A stretch of DNA of 64,000 nt from Bacteroidota bacterium (GTDB taxonomy: Bacteria > Bacteroidota > Bacteroidia > 2-12-FULL-35-15), in the NCBI GenBank assembly GCA_029237775.1, contig JAQZBR010000001.1, positions 62,001 through 126,000 of the forward strand, written 5' to 3'. Position numbers and translations under genes: made by a program. A model generated the notes under the pieces. The model ran no database searches. It was not told where the DNA came from and saw nothing but the letters and a program-made list of their open reading frames with translations. Position 1 is the first letter of the stretch; every line of letters starts with the position of its first letter. Positions 1-10,900 of the stretch are shown piece after piece.

Positions 1-1
1 T

Positions 2-2765
2 ATTACGCAACCTCCTGCAATGACTGTTACAGAAACACATGTAGATGCTAATTGTAATCTATCAAACGGAAGTGTGACTGTTTCAGCTGCAGGTGGTGCC
101 GGCTCTTACACTTATAGCTGGAACACAACTCCTGTTCAGGGAACAGCTACGGTTAACTCTTTAGCCGCAGGTACTTATGTAGTGCTGGTAAAAGACGCGA
201 ATCTTTGCTCTCAGACTCTTTCGGTTACGATCGACAATTTATCCGGACCTGTAGCCAGCATAGTTAGCAGTACCAATGTTTCCTGTAACGGTGAGAACGA
301 TGGTGCTGTAACCGCAACAGTATCCGGAGGCACTGCACCGTTTACGTATTCCTGGGCTCCTTCAGGTGGAGGTCTTCCCTCAGCAAGTAATCTTACTGCA
401 GGCAGTTATACTTTAACAGCAACGGATATTAACGGGTGCTCTGCATCCACTTCCGTTACTATCACCGAACCATTGATACTGGCTATTGCCACCACTGCAA
501 CAAATCCAAGCTGCGCAGGTCAATGCAACGGAACGATCATGACTTCAACAACCGGTGGAACAGCACCATATACTTATTTATGGTCTCCCGGAGGTTTAAC
601 TACGCCAAACGCAAACGCTCTTTGTGCAGGAAGTTATACGCTACAAGTTACTGACAACAATGGATGTATAGTTTATAAAAACTTAACACTTACTGATCCA
701 CCAGCAATCACAGCCAGTACAACAACCACAAACATCACCTGCAGCGGATTATGTAACGGAAGTGCAACAGCGAATGCTCTTTCCGGAACAGGTCCTTTCA
801 CGTATCTATGGACTGATCAGAATGCTCAGACAACACAAACCGCTACCGGAATTTGTGCCGGGACTTACAGCGTGACAGTTACAGATGCCAGCGGTTGTAG
901 CACGATCGCTCAGGCAACGATAACCACACCATCCACACTTGCATTATCGATCACTTCATTTGGAAATGTTTCCTGCTTCGGGGCGTGTGATGGTTTTGCA
1001 ACGTCTGCAGTAAGCGGTGGGTCTGCTCCTTTCTCTTATAACTGGATGCCGGGAGGTACTGCCGGAGGTACTGTGAATAATCTTTGCGCAGCTACATATA
1101 CAGTAACGGTTACCGATGCTAACGGTTGTACTGCAAGCACAAATGTTACCATTACGCAGCCGAATCCTTTGGTAGCGTCTATCAGCAATACGGATATTAG
1201 CTGTTACGGTGAATGTAACGCAGAAGCAACAGCCGTTTATACGGGTGGTACCGGACCATATACCTTTTTATGGACTCCTTCATTGCAGACCACCCCAACA
1301 GCAATGGGGCTTTGTGCAGGGATTCACAACCTTTCTATAACTGATAACAATGGCTGTACAGCGAATGCTTCTGTTGTGATCGCTGAACCTACTGTTCTCG
1401 CGGTATCAACGACAACGACCAATTCAAGCTGTGGAAATCCTGACGGGACAGCATGCGCTGCAGTGATCGGTGGATCACCACCATTTACTTATTCATGGAA
1501 TGATCCGGGGATACAGCAAACCAGCTGCGCATCAAATCTTAATGCAGGAGTTTACACCATCTCCATCACCGATAATAATGGTTGCAGCGTTACGAATGTT
1601 GCAAATGTAAACGATAACCTTGCGCCTGTAGTTACTATTCCGGTAAGCTCAGACGTAACATGTAGCGGCCTGGCTAACGGAAGCGCACAGGGAAATATAA
1701 CCGGAGGTATTCTTCCTTATAGCATCAACTGGATTCCGGGCTCGCAGAATACATTGTTTGTAAACAACTTGCAAGGAGGTATCTACTCCATGGTTGTTAC
1801 CGATTCGGTTGGTTGTGTAGGATCTGCTTCAATAACTATAAATGAACCATCTGCTTTAATAAGCGGTATCACATCTTCTTTCAGCACAAGCTGTAATCTG
1901 GTTTGTGATGGTTCTGCAACGGTATTGGCCGGAGGAGGAACAGCTCCATACACTTATCTTTGGAATGATGTGAACACCCAGTCCACCTCAACAGCGAATG
2001 GATTATGCGCACAAATCTACAGTGTGACTACTACTGATGCAAACGGCTGTATCAGCACAGCTTCTGTTACTATCACCGAGCCTACAGCATTAGCAAGTTC
2101 GCTAATATCTAAAACAGATGTATCGTGTAACGGTGATAATGATGGAGAAATTAATACAAGCGTAACAGGTGGTACACCCGGTTATACGTTCAACTGGTCA
2201 CCAGCAGGGTCAGGCCCGACTATCACAAACCTTATAGCGGGTACATATCAATTAACGGTTACCGATCTGAATGGATGTTCGCAAACAGCTTCCTATACTA
2301 TAGCGGAGCCAACACCTCTTATTCTGACACCGAATTCAAATCCTACAACATGTGGAAATTCGAATGGAAGTGCCGGTGTTAGTGTTACCGGTGGAACTAT
2401 GCCTTATACATACTTCTGGTCCCCAACATCTCAGGCAACTGCTATTATCCCGAATGTTTCAGCCGGCACATACAATGTAACCGTGACCGATGCTCAAGGA
2501 TGTACGGATACAGTTAATTCAACTGTTTTAAATATTACCGGCCCGACAGCAACCACAATTTACACGGAGCCATCGTGTAACGAAATGCCTAATGGTACAG
2601 CAACAGCAATACCTTCAGGAGGCCAGCCACTTTACACATATGTCTGGAACACAACTCCTGTTCAAACCTCTCAAACAGCATCAGGATTACTTGCAGGTAC
2701 TTATATGGTAACTGTAAAAGATGCGAACCTGTGTACGACTACAGTTCCAGTTGTGATACCGCAGC
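2..2765 (+). repeat. SprB repeat array, 12 units
   Basis: Twelve in-frame units of roughly 225-240 bp encode SprB-like modules. The opening motif varies unit by unit (VDANCNLSNG, TNVSCNGEND, TNPSCAGQCN, TNITCSGLCN, and so on). Unit order corresponds one to one with units 20-31 of the array at 9355-16490. Confidence 0.85.
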
Positions 2766-4054
2766 CTATGCCACTCCAGGTGATCACTGCTCCGCGGGAT
2801 TCTATTTGTATCGGACAACTTAGCCAGATCTATGCAGTTGGATTCGGAGGAACACCTCCTTATTCGTATTCCTGGAACCCGAGCTCATTGGGTACTGCCG
2901 CAGGACCGTTCACTGTTACACCGTCAACTTCTACTAACTATACAGTAACAGTAACTGATGCCAACGGTTGTGTATCCACGCCTTCCAACTATATTGTTGA
3001 AGTATATGTTCATCCCCAGATAACAGTTACAGCAACGGATGTTACAGTTTGTGACGGCAGCTCTGTTACAATATCTGCTACAGCAAACGATGGTAACGGT
3101 GGACCTTACACTTATAACTGGAGTAATGGTCCGGCAACTCAGTCCCAAATTGTTAGTCCAACCGGTTCCACATCTGTTAACTATACAGTGACTGCAAATG
3201 ACAACAATTGTTCTGTTGCTGTAACTGATGTAGCAACCGTGACTATACATCCTCTTGCCTTCTCTGCTATCAGCACTGCAGACACTGCAGGATGTGAAGA
3301 TTTCCAGACCTCGTTTTCAGTGATCAGCAATCTTGGAACGACATTCTCCTGGGATTTTGGGGATGGGGTTTCCGGTGTGATCGGAAGCACTGTTAATCAT
3401 ACTTATATGAATTCAGGTACTTATAATGTCTCCGTGAACGTTACGACTACAGATGGTTGTACCAATACAGTAAACGAGGTAAATTATATCGATGTTTATC
3501 CTTCACCGGTTGCCGGGTTCAGCTCTTCACCGAATCCAGCGACCACAACATCACCGGTTGTTACGTTCCTGGATCAATCAATCGGAGGTGACCAGTGGGA
3601 TTGGGATTTTGCATACATGCCACCTTTCCCAACACTATTCGGAGATACACTTCAAAATCCTTCTTACTCTTATCCGGATTCAGGTATATATGTAGTTCAA
3701 CAGGTTGTAACGAACAGCTATGGCTGCAAGGACAGTATAACACACCCGGTGGAAATCACACCTGAGTATGTATTGTATGCACCGAATGCATTTACTCCGA
3801 ACAATCATGACGGATTGAATGATATGTTCATGCCGAAAGCGATGGGTGTTGATCCTGATAATTTTGAACTTTCGATCTATGACCGGTGGGGCAATCTGAT
3901 CTTCAAGAGCACTGATATCAACAAAGGTTGGGATGGAAGAGCGAATGGAGGAAGCAATATCGCACAGGCCGATGTGTATGTGTGGAAGATCAAAGGAAAA
4001 GATTACAGAGGAAACAACCATCAATATATAGGACATGTCTCTATAGTGAGGTAG
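2..4054 (+). CDS. SprB-repeat giant surface protein, 3' part (type B T9SS sorting domain)
   Basis: This frame is open from the first bases of the window, and the residues before the first ATG (position 20) read ITQPPA, which is the normal end of a SprB unit. The gene therefore begins upstream and is cut by the window edge. About 1,350 residues are visible. They comprise 12 SprB-type units of about 75 residues (each with a Cys near the start, a GGT-PYTY-W core and a GTY-VTVTDANGC end), one Ig-like unit, a PKD-like region with WDFGDG, and a C-terminal domain starting at YVLYAPNAFTP and containing DRWGN and GWDGRANGG. That last domain is the gliding-motility/type B T9SS sorting domain (TIGR04131 type). 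By family knowledge such proteins are exported by the type IX system and displayed as long filaments used in gliding or adhesion. The unit order matches the end of the giant protein at 4903-17772. Confidence 0.9.
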   Translation: MTQPPAMTVTETHVDANCNLSNGSVTVSAAGGAGSYTYSWNTTPVQGTATVNSLAAGTYVVLVKDANLCSQTLSVTIDNLSGPVASIVSSTNVSCNGENDGAVTATVSGGTAPFTYSWAPSGGGLPSASNLTAGSYTLTATDINGCSASTSVTITEPLILAIATTATNPSCAGQCNGTIMTSTTGGTAPYTYLWSPGGLTTPNANALCAGSYTLQVTDNNGCIVYKNLTLTDPPAITASTTTTNITCSGLCNGSATANALSGTGPFTYLWTDQNAQTTQTATGICAGTYSVTVTDASGCSTIAQATITTPSTLALSITSFGNVSCFGACDGFATSAVSGGSAPFSYNWMPGGTAGGTVNNLCAATYTVTVTDANGCTASTNVTITQPNPLVASISNTDISCYGECNAEATAVYTGGTGPYTFLWTPSLQTTPTAMGLCAGIHNLSITDNNGCTANASVVIAEPTVLAVSTTTTNSSCGNPDGTACAAVIGGSPPFTYSWNDPGIQQTSCASNLNAGVYTISITDNNGCSVTNVANVNDNLAPVVTIPVSSDVTCSGLANGSAQGNITGGILPYSINWIPGSQNTLFVNNLQGGIYSMVVTDSVGCVGSASITINEPSALISGITSSFSTSCNLVCDGSATVLAGGGTAPYTYLWNDVNTQSTSTANGLCAQIYSVTTTDANGCISTASVTITEPTALASSLISKTDVSCNGDNDGEINTSVTGGTPGYTFNWSPAGSGPTITNLIAGTYQLTVTDLNGCSQTASYTIAEPTPLILTPNSNPTTCGNSNGSAGVSVTGGTMPYTYFWSPTSQATAIIPNVSAGTYNVTVTDAQGCTDTVNSTVLNITGPTATTIYTEPSCNEMPNGTATAIPSGGQPLYTYVWNTTPVQTSQTASGLLAGTYMVTVKDANLCTTTVPVVIPQPMPLQVITAPRDSICIGQLSQIYAVGFGGTPPYSYSWNPSSLGTAAGPFTVTPSTSTNYTVTVTDANGCVSTPSNYIVEVYVHPQITVTATDVTVCDGSSVTISATANDGNGGPYTYNWSNGPATQSQIVSPTGSTSVNYTVTANDNNCSVAVTDVATVTIHPLAFSAISTADTAGCEDFQTSFSVISNLGTTFSWDFGDGVSGVIGSTVNHTYMNSGTYNVSVNVTTTDGCTNTVNEVNYIDVYPSPVAGFSSSPNPATTTSPVVTFLDQSIGGDQWDWDFAYMPPFPTLFGDTLQNPSYSYPDSGIYVVQQVVTNSYGCKDSITHPVEITPEYVLYAPNAFTPNNHDGLNDMFMPKAMGVDPDNFELSIYDRWGNLIFKSTDINKGWDGRANGGSNIAQADVYVWKIKGKDYRGNNHQYIGHVSIVR

Positions 4055-4076
4055 ATAAATAAATTCTATTAGAATA

Positions 4077-4107
4077 AAAAAGGGAAGCTCAGTCTTCCCT
4101 TTTTTTA
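4077..4107 (+). terminator. Rho-independent terminator after the first SprB gene
   Basis: The arms aaaaagggaag and cttcccttttt (about 4077-4087 and 4094-4104) flank a 6-nt loop and run into a T tract. The hairpin lies 22 bp after the stop codon of the first giant protein. Confidence 0.85.
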
Positions 4108-4456
4108 TTCACCGGTTAACAATTTTTGCCGCCCCAGGCAATTAAAAGATGCTTTTATTTCCCGTTTGTTAATATTTTATTCATCCCATCTTGTAATATA
4201 TTCATATTTTTATTCCCTTGATTTTCAATAAATCAGAAGTTAGTCTTTTCAGAACAGACTTAAGGATCCATTTCATTGAATACTATTAAGGTCAGTCATA
4301 AAAGATGGTTCTATCTTATTTATTAAAATCAACGGGAAAATTTATTTAAAAAATATGCAACCTTTTTGGAAACCATTGTATCTATAAGTGTGCAGCTTAG
4401 ATTCATCCAACTTTAACAGACTATAAATCAACAGAATACCTTAAAAAAAACCATTT
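4108..4456. other. Non-coding gap before the small secreted protein gene
   Basis: This AT-rich stretch has no convincing ORF on either strand. Apart from the terminator at its left edge, the only structure I can point to is the possible ECF-type promoter near 4356-4387. Confidence 0.5.
4356..4387 (+). promoter_or_regulatory. Possible ECF-sigma-type promoter
   Basis: The block tgcaacctttttgg (4356-4369) is followed after about 15 bp by gtatctataag (4378 onward). An AAC-containing -35 box with a GTAT/TCTA -10 box resembles extracytoplasmic-function sigma promoters and does not resemble the TAnnTTTG housekeeping box seen elsewhere in the window. It lies about 70 bp before the small secreted protein gene and would drive that gene and the giant adhesin. 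This is inference from motif shape only. Confidence 0.3.
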
Positions 4457-4855
4457 ATGACTATTTTATTCAAAAAGACCTTATCGTTTATCACGCTTTT
4501 ACTCTCAGTTACCTTTTTAAATGCACAGGAAAATGATGGCCCGAGAGAATCAAACAATAAGACATATTTTATCTCAGATAAAGGAAGCATTTCTGATGTT
4601 CAACCATATATAGAGGCATTGAATAATGCCAACCTTAAAAACCACAGGTTAAAGAATAAACACTACACTATCGTTTTCGAAGGAGGTCTTAAAGTCGAAG
4701 TTCTTTCGGCACGCGAGATAGCTGCAGCCGGTTGGAACGTTAACCCTTCAGATTACCCCGAGCAATTTGAACTATCCCGTAATGAACCGGTTTTTGCTCT
4801 TGGTCCGGACAATTTTATTATAGAATATCATACATCAGTAACCAAGCATAATTAA
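4457..4855 (+). CDS. Small secreted protein of unknown function
   Basis: The 132-residue product has a clear Sec signal peptide (MTILFKKTLSFITLLLSVTFLNAQ, described in two parts: basic start, hydrophobic core residues 7-20, cleavage near NAQ-E at 23-24). The mature part of about 108 residues is mixed polar with no cysteine and no motif I recognise; a hydrophobic beta-rich stretch (YTIVFEGGLKVEVLSA) lies near the middle. It is placed between two giant SprB-repeat genes and ends 47 bp before the second one, so the two probably share a transcript. It may be a periplasmic or surface accessory of the adhesin, but this rests on position alone. Confidence 0.7.
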   Translation: MTILFKKTLSFITLLLSVTFLNAQENDGPRESNNKTYFISDKGSISDVQPYIEALNNANLKNHRLKNKHYTIVFEGGLKVEVLSAREIAAAGWNVNPSDYPEQFELSRNEPVFALGPDNFIIEYHTSVTKHN

Positions 4856-4902
4856 TCCGCTTAAAACCCTCAAGAATCTCCCAACTCCCTGAAATAAAAA
4901 TT

Positions 4903-7900
4903 ATGAAAAAGTCATTACTTGTCATTGTTTCTTTAATTGCATTACTAAACTTCAGCGCTTTTGCGCAGCCTGCCAATAATAATTGTAGTCAGGCTCAGAG
5001 TCTCGGAACACTTCCTGCTCCGGGAGCGTGTAACGGAAGTATTCAAAATGGTGCACCTGTAACAGTATCCGGAACTACTGTTGGCGCTACCGCTACGAAC
5101 CCGGCCATCAGTATCCTGAATTGTCAGGGAGGTAATGCAGATCAGTTTGCTCCGGCACCAGATGTGTGGTACTCATTTGTCGCAAGTGGTACAACAGTAA
5201 ATATTACAATGGCAGCAGGTGCTCTGGCAAATCCGAATATCGGTGTATGGACAGGAACATGTAACAATTTAACTCCCTGGGGATGTGCCATCGGGGCAGC
5301 CAACGGAAGTTTGACATCAACATTTGCACAAACTACGGTAGGTCAAACGTATTATATACAGGTTAGTGGCGGTACAGCGACAGGGACAGGAACTTTCAGC
5401 CTCTCCGTTGATAATGATATAGATTGTAACAATTGTAATCAGGTTTCCTCGATGACGGCATCGCCTACTCCTGTGAACGGGGCTTATTTGCCAGGCCAGA
5501 CTGTTCACTTTTGTTATACTGTCTCCAACTGGGTGATCCAGAACACTAACTGGTTTCATGGTGTTCAAATTACTATGGGAGCAGGATGGACAGGTACAGT
5601 ATCCAATCCTGATCCTGCTAATACTGTTCAGAACATTGCGGGCCCCGGGTTTGACGGAGCCTGGTATTATTCTGCTTCAGGGTTAGGTACAGGTTACGGT
5701 GCCGGTTTTTATTTTGAGACAGTTCAAAATGGGACAGACGCAGGAAATAATTTCGGTGATAACGGAAATGGCCCCTGGACCTTTTGCTGGGACCTGACAG
5801 TTGATCCGGGCTGCGCCCCGGGTTCAGATCTTTCGGTAACGATTAACACTTCCGGAGATGGAGAGTCGGGAAGCTGGTCGAGCACAGGTTGTACCGGAGA
5901 TGCAGCATTTGTATTCACCGCTCAGGGATCATGTTGCCCACCGACAATGACAAGCACACCTTCTTGTTCCCCAGGGAATAACGGAACTGCAACTGCCACA
6001 CCTGTTGGTGCAGGAACATATACTTATTCATGGGCTCCGGGAGGACAAACAACTCAAACTGCTACCGCGCTCGCTTCAGGCACGTACACGGTTACAGTAA
6101 CCAATTCAACAACGTTATGTGCTGTTACAAATACAGTTGTTGTTGCAGCAAGCACAGCACCAATTTCGAATGCCGGTGCTGATATATCCATTTGTTCCGG
6201 TGCTTCGGGAAGCTTAGGAGCTGCTGCTGTTGCAGGAAATACATATTTGTGGTCCCCTACAACTGGTTTGAGCAGCAGCACTGTTGCGAATCCAACTGTA
6301 ACATTAACAAATACAGGAACAGCGAACACGACAACGACCTATACGGTAACCACCACTAATACGGCAACTACCTGTACTTCCACAGATATAGTAATTGTAA
6401 CCGTGAAACCGATTCCTGTGTCGGTTGCAGGAGCTGACATAGCATATTGTTCAGGACTTACAGGTACGATTGGAACAGCAGCAACAACAGGTTATAGCTA
6501 TTCATGGTCACCGACAACCAGCTTAAGCAGTGGAACTGTTGCTAACCCAACAGTTTCATTAACTAACACAGGTACTACACCAATTAACACTACTTATACC
6601 GTTACAACCACCCTTAATGGTTGTACATCAACGGATGCAGTCATAGTAACTGTTAATCCTGTTCCTACATCCACATTCAATCAATCACCTAATCAGTGTT
6701 TAACCGGCAACAGCTTCAATTTTACAAACACGGGGAGTTCAGGTGCTGGTTATACTCAAACCTGGAATTTCGGTGGAGCAACAACAAACACTTCTACAGC
6801 AGTAAGTCCAACGGGAATTACTTATGCTGCAGCTGGAACATATACTATTACTCATACTGTAACCGGTCCGGGAGGTTGTGTTTCAACAACAACAAGCTCA
6901 GTTACTGTATATCCTTTACCTGTTGTCACTGTTACCTCTCCTACAATTTGTTCAGGACAAACAGCTACGATGACAGCTTCGGGAGCTTCCACTTATACCT
7001 GGAGCGCAGGAGCAACCTCGGCTGGTGCAACTGCAACGGCTTCACCAACAACAACGACCAGCTACACTGTTACAGGTACCAGTACTAATGGTTGTATAGC
7101 GACAGCAGTTGCTACTGTTACGGTTACCCCGCTACCGGTAATCACAGTAGCACCAATAACAATTTGTGCCGGCACACCGGGAACACTTACGGCAAGCGGA
7201 GCTGCAACTTATTCGTGGGCTGCTGCAACCGGACTTAGCGCAACAACAGGCGCTTCCGTTACAGCAAATCCTCCTTCTACAACAACATATACTGTAACAG
7301 GTACATCAGCCGCAGGATGTGTTGGAACAACTACAGTTGTTGTTACCGTTAATCCAATTCCGGTTACAACTGTAAACTCCCCTACTATTTGTTCCGGACA
7401 AACTGCAACTCTAACTGCAGCTGGCGCTACAACTTATGCATGGACTAGCGGATTAAGCGCTACAACAGGAACTTCAGTTACAGGAGCCCCTACAACAACC
7501 ACAAGCTATACAGTTACAGGAACATCTTTAGGTTGTTCAAGCACAGCGGTTGCTACTATTACAGTTAATCCTTTACCAACGGTAACTGTAGCACCTATTA
7601 CTATCTGTTCAGGGACTTCAGGAACATTAACTGCTTCAGGAGCCGCAACTTATACATGGGCTAACGCAACAGGGCTAAGTGCAACAGCCGGTGCTTCTGT
7701 TACTGCTAACCCGACTGCTACCACAACCTATACTGTTACAGGAACTTCTGCTGCCGGTTGTATCAATACCGCTACAGTGGTTGTCACCGTTACACCTTTA
7801 CCTACGATCACGGTACCTCCGATAACCATCTGTTCCGGAACTTCAGGAACTTTGACTGCTTCGGGAGCCGCTACATATACATGGGCAAATGCAACAGGAT

Positions 7901-10900
7901 TAAGCGGAACAACAGGAACTTCTGTTACAGCTAATCCAACTGCAACTACAACATATACTGTTACCGGAACTTCTGCTGCAGGATGTGTGAACACAGCTAC
8001 GGTAGTTGTTAGTGTAACACCATTACCTACTATTACAGTTGCACCAATAACAATTTGTGCGGGTGCATCAGGAACTATGACCGCTTCAGGAGCTGCAACT
8101 TATACATGGGCTAACGCCACAGGATTGAGCGGTACAACGGGAACTTCTGTAACTGCCAACCCTTCCGCGACAACAACATACACCGTTACAGGTACAACTG
8201 CCGGAGGATGCGTTAACACCACAACTGTAGTGGTTACCGTAACACCACTGCCGGTTATCACTGTGACAAACCCAACAATATGTCCAACGCAAACGGCAAC
8301 ACTAACAGCCAGTGGTGGAACTACCTACACCTGGTCACCCGGATTAAGCTCAACTACAGGATCTTCTGTAACAGGTTCTCCTTCATCAACTACAAGCTAT
8401 ACAGTGACAGGTACTACTTCAGGATGTTCTTCAACTGCAGTTGCTACTATCACAATCGGTGGAAGTATTACACCTACGGTTAACTCTCCTATTATCTGTG
8501 CAGGACAAACTGCAACTTTAACAGCCAGCAATGCAACAACATTTACCTGGACTGCAGGACTTAGCTCAACTACCGGAGCGACTGTTACAGGATCGCCTGC
8601 AACTACAACTTCATATACAGTAACTGGAAATGCTGCAGGATGTACAGGAACTGCAGTGGCAACGATTACTGTGAATCCGTTACCTGTTGTTTCAGTTCCA
8701 CCGGTTACGATTTGCTCCGGTTCATCTGGAACATTAACCGCTTCCGGTGCAGCAACATATTCATGGGCGCCATCAACAGGCCTTAGTGCAACAACAGGAA
8801 CATCCGTTACTGCTAACCCAACTTCAACAACAACTTATACAGTTACAGGAACATCTGCCGCAGGATGCGTTAATACAACTACTGTGGTTGTGACTGTGAA
8901 TCCATTACCGACAATCACTGTAGCGCCCATAACAATTTGTACAGGTATTGCAGGAACGTTAACTGCAAGCGGAGCAGCTACCTATTCATGGGCTGCAGCT
9001 ACAGGATTGAGTGCAACAACAGGAGCAAGTGTTTCTGCTAATCCGGCTGCAACCACTACTTATACTGTTACAGGAACTTCTGCTGCAGGATGTGTTAATA
9101 CGGCCTCGGTTATTGTAACTGTAAATCCATTACCTACTATTACTGTAGCACCAATTACTATCTGTACCGGAATTGCAGGAACATTAACTGCTTCGGGTGC
9201 CAATACCTATTCGTGGTCACCTGCCACAGGATTAAGTGCAACAACAGGAAGCTCAGTATCGGCTAACCCTGCAGCAACTACAACTTACACAGTTACAGGA
9301 ACAGCAGCTACGGGATGTATCAACACAACTACCGTTGTCGTAACTGTTACACCTCCGGCAACTCTTGCAATAGCAAAAGTGAATGTTTCTTGTTTTGGCG
9401 GAAGCAACGGTTCTGCAACAGTAACTCCTACAGGTGGAACAACTCCTTATACATATTCATGGTCTCCTTCGGGTGGATCAGGAGCTACTGCCAGCTCATT
9501 GACTGCAGGAACATATACTGTAACAGTAACAACAAATAACGGATGTGTTTCAACAACATCAACAACAATAACGCAGCCTGCAGGTATGACGCTTACAATG
9601 TCTGCTGTTAATGCAACATGCGGAGCTGCCAATGGCCAGGCTTCTGTAGCTGTATCAGGCGGAACGGCAGCATACACATACTCATGGGCTCCATCGGGTG
9701 GAACAGCTTCAACAGCAACAGGACTTCTTGCAGGTTCATATACAGTTACTGTTACTGATGCAAATAGTTGTACGAGCACCAACTCAGTTGCTGTGAACAA
9801 TGCTTTATCACCAAGTGCCAGTACAACGGTCATTGCAAATGTTTCATGTTTTGGAGGTAATAACGGTTCTGCATCTGTAAGTATTTCAGGTGGAACTTCT
9901 CCTTATACCCAATCATGGTCGCCAAGCGGTGGAACCGGAATTACTGCCTCTTCTTTAGCAGCCGGAACTTATACCGTTACCGTTACAGACGGTAATGGCT
10001 GTATTGTCACAGCAAATGCGACAATCACAGAACCACCATTATTAACTGCTTCAACTACAACTATCGATGCAACATGTTTCGGAGGTGCAACAGGAAGCGC
10101 AACTGTAACAGCTGGTGGCGGTACTCCGGGATATACTTATTCCTGGGCTCCTTCAGGTGGAACCGGTGTGACTGCAAGTTCATTAGCTGCAGGAACATAT
10201 ACCGTAACTGTGACTGATACCAAAGGATGTATAAGAACCGCGACAGCAGTAATATCTCAGCCGACAATCATTACAGCAACAACAAGCAATACACCTGTAT
10301 CATGTTTTGGTGGAAATAACGGAACTGCAAGTGTTGTAGCGGGCGGTGGCACTCCTGCATATTCGTATGCATGGGCTCCGGGTGGAAATACAAACCCAAC
10401 AGCCTCCGGATTAACTTTCGGAACTTATACTGTTACGGTTACGGACCTTAACGGATGTATCAGAACAGCTTCTACTACAATAACTCAGCCCACAGTTCTT
10501 GCGGTTACTACAACCAATGTAAGCTCAACATGCGGTTTATCTAATGCGTCTGCCACAGCAACTGCTACAGGCGGAACAGGTGCATACTCTTACTCCTGGA
10601 CACCTTCAGGTGGAACATCTGCTTCAGCTACCGGATTAACTGCAGGTTCTTATACTGTAACAGTAACTGATGTGAATGGTTGTACAGCCACATCTTCAAC
10701 AACTATTAATGATCTTTCGGGTTTAACAGCCTCTATAACTGCTCAGACAAATGTGAGCTGCTTCGGTGGTAACAATGGTACTGTTACTGTTACTGCTTCC
10801 GGATCAACTTCTCCTTATACTTATTCCATCAACGGAGGAACAACTTATCAGGCAAGCGGAACTTTCAGCGGATTGATCGCAGGAAGCTATACCGTTATTG

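Noticed and set aside
9447-9833. Long antisense ORFs across the SprB and Ig arrays (several, up to about 130 codons)
   Set aside because: They repeat with the unit period and are rich in Val/Pro/Glu/Thr as expected from the complement of Thr/Gly/Val codons. They have no independent support.
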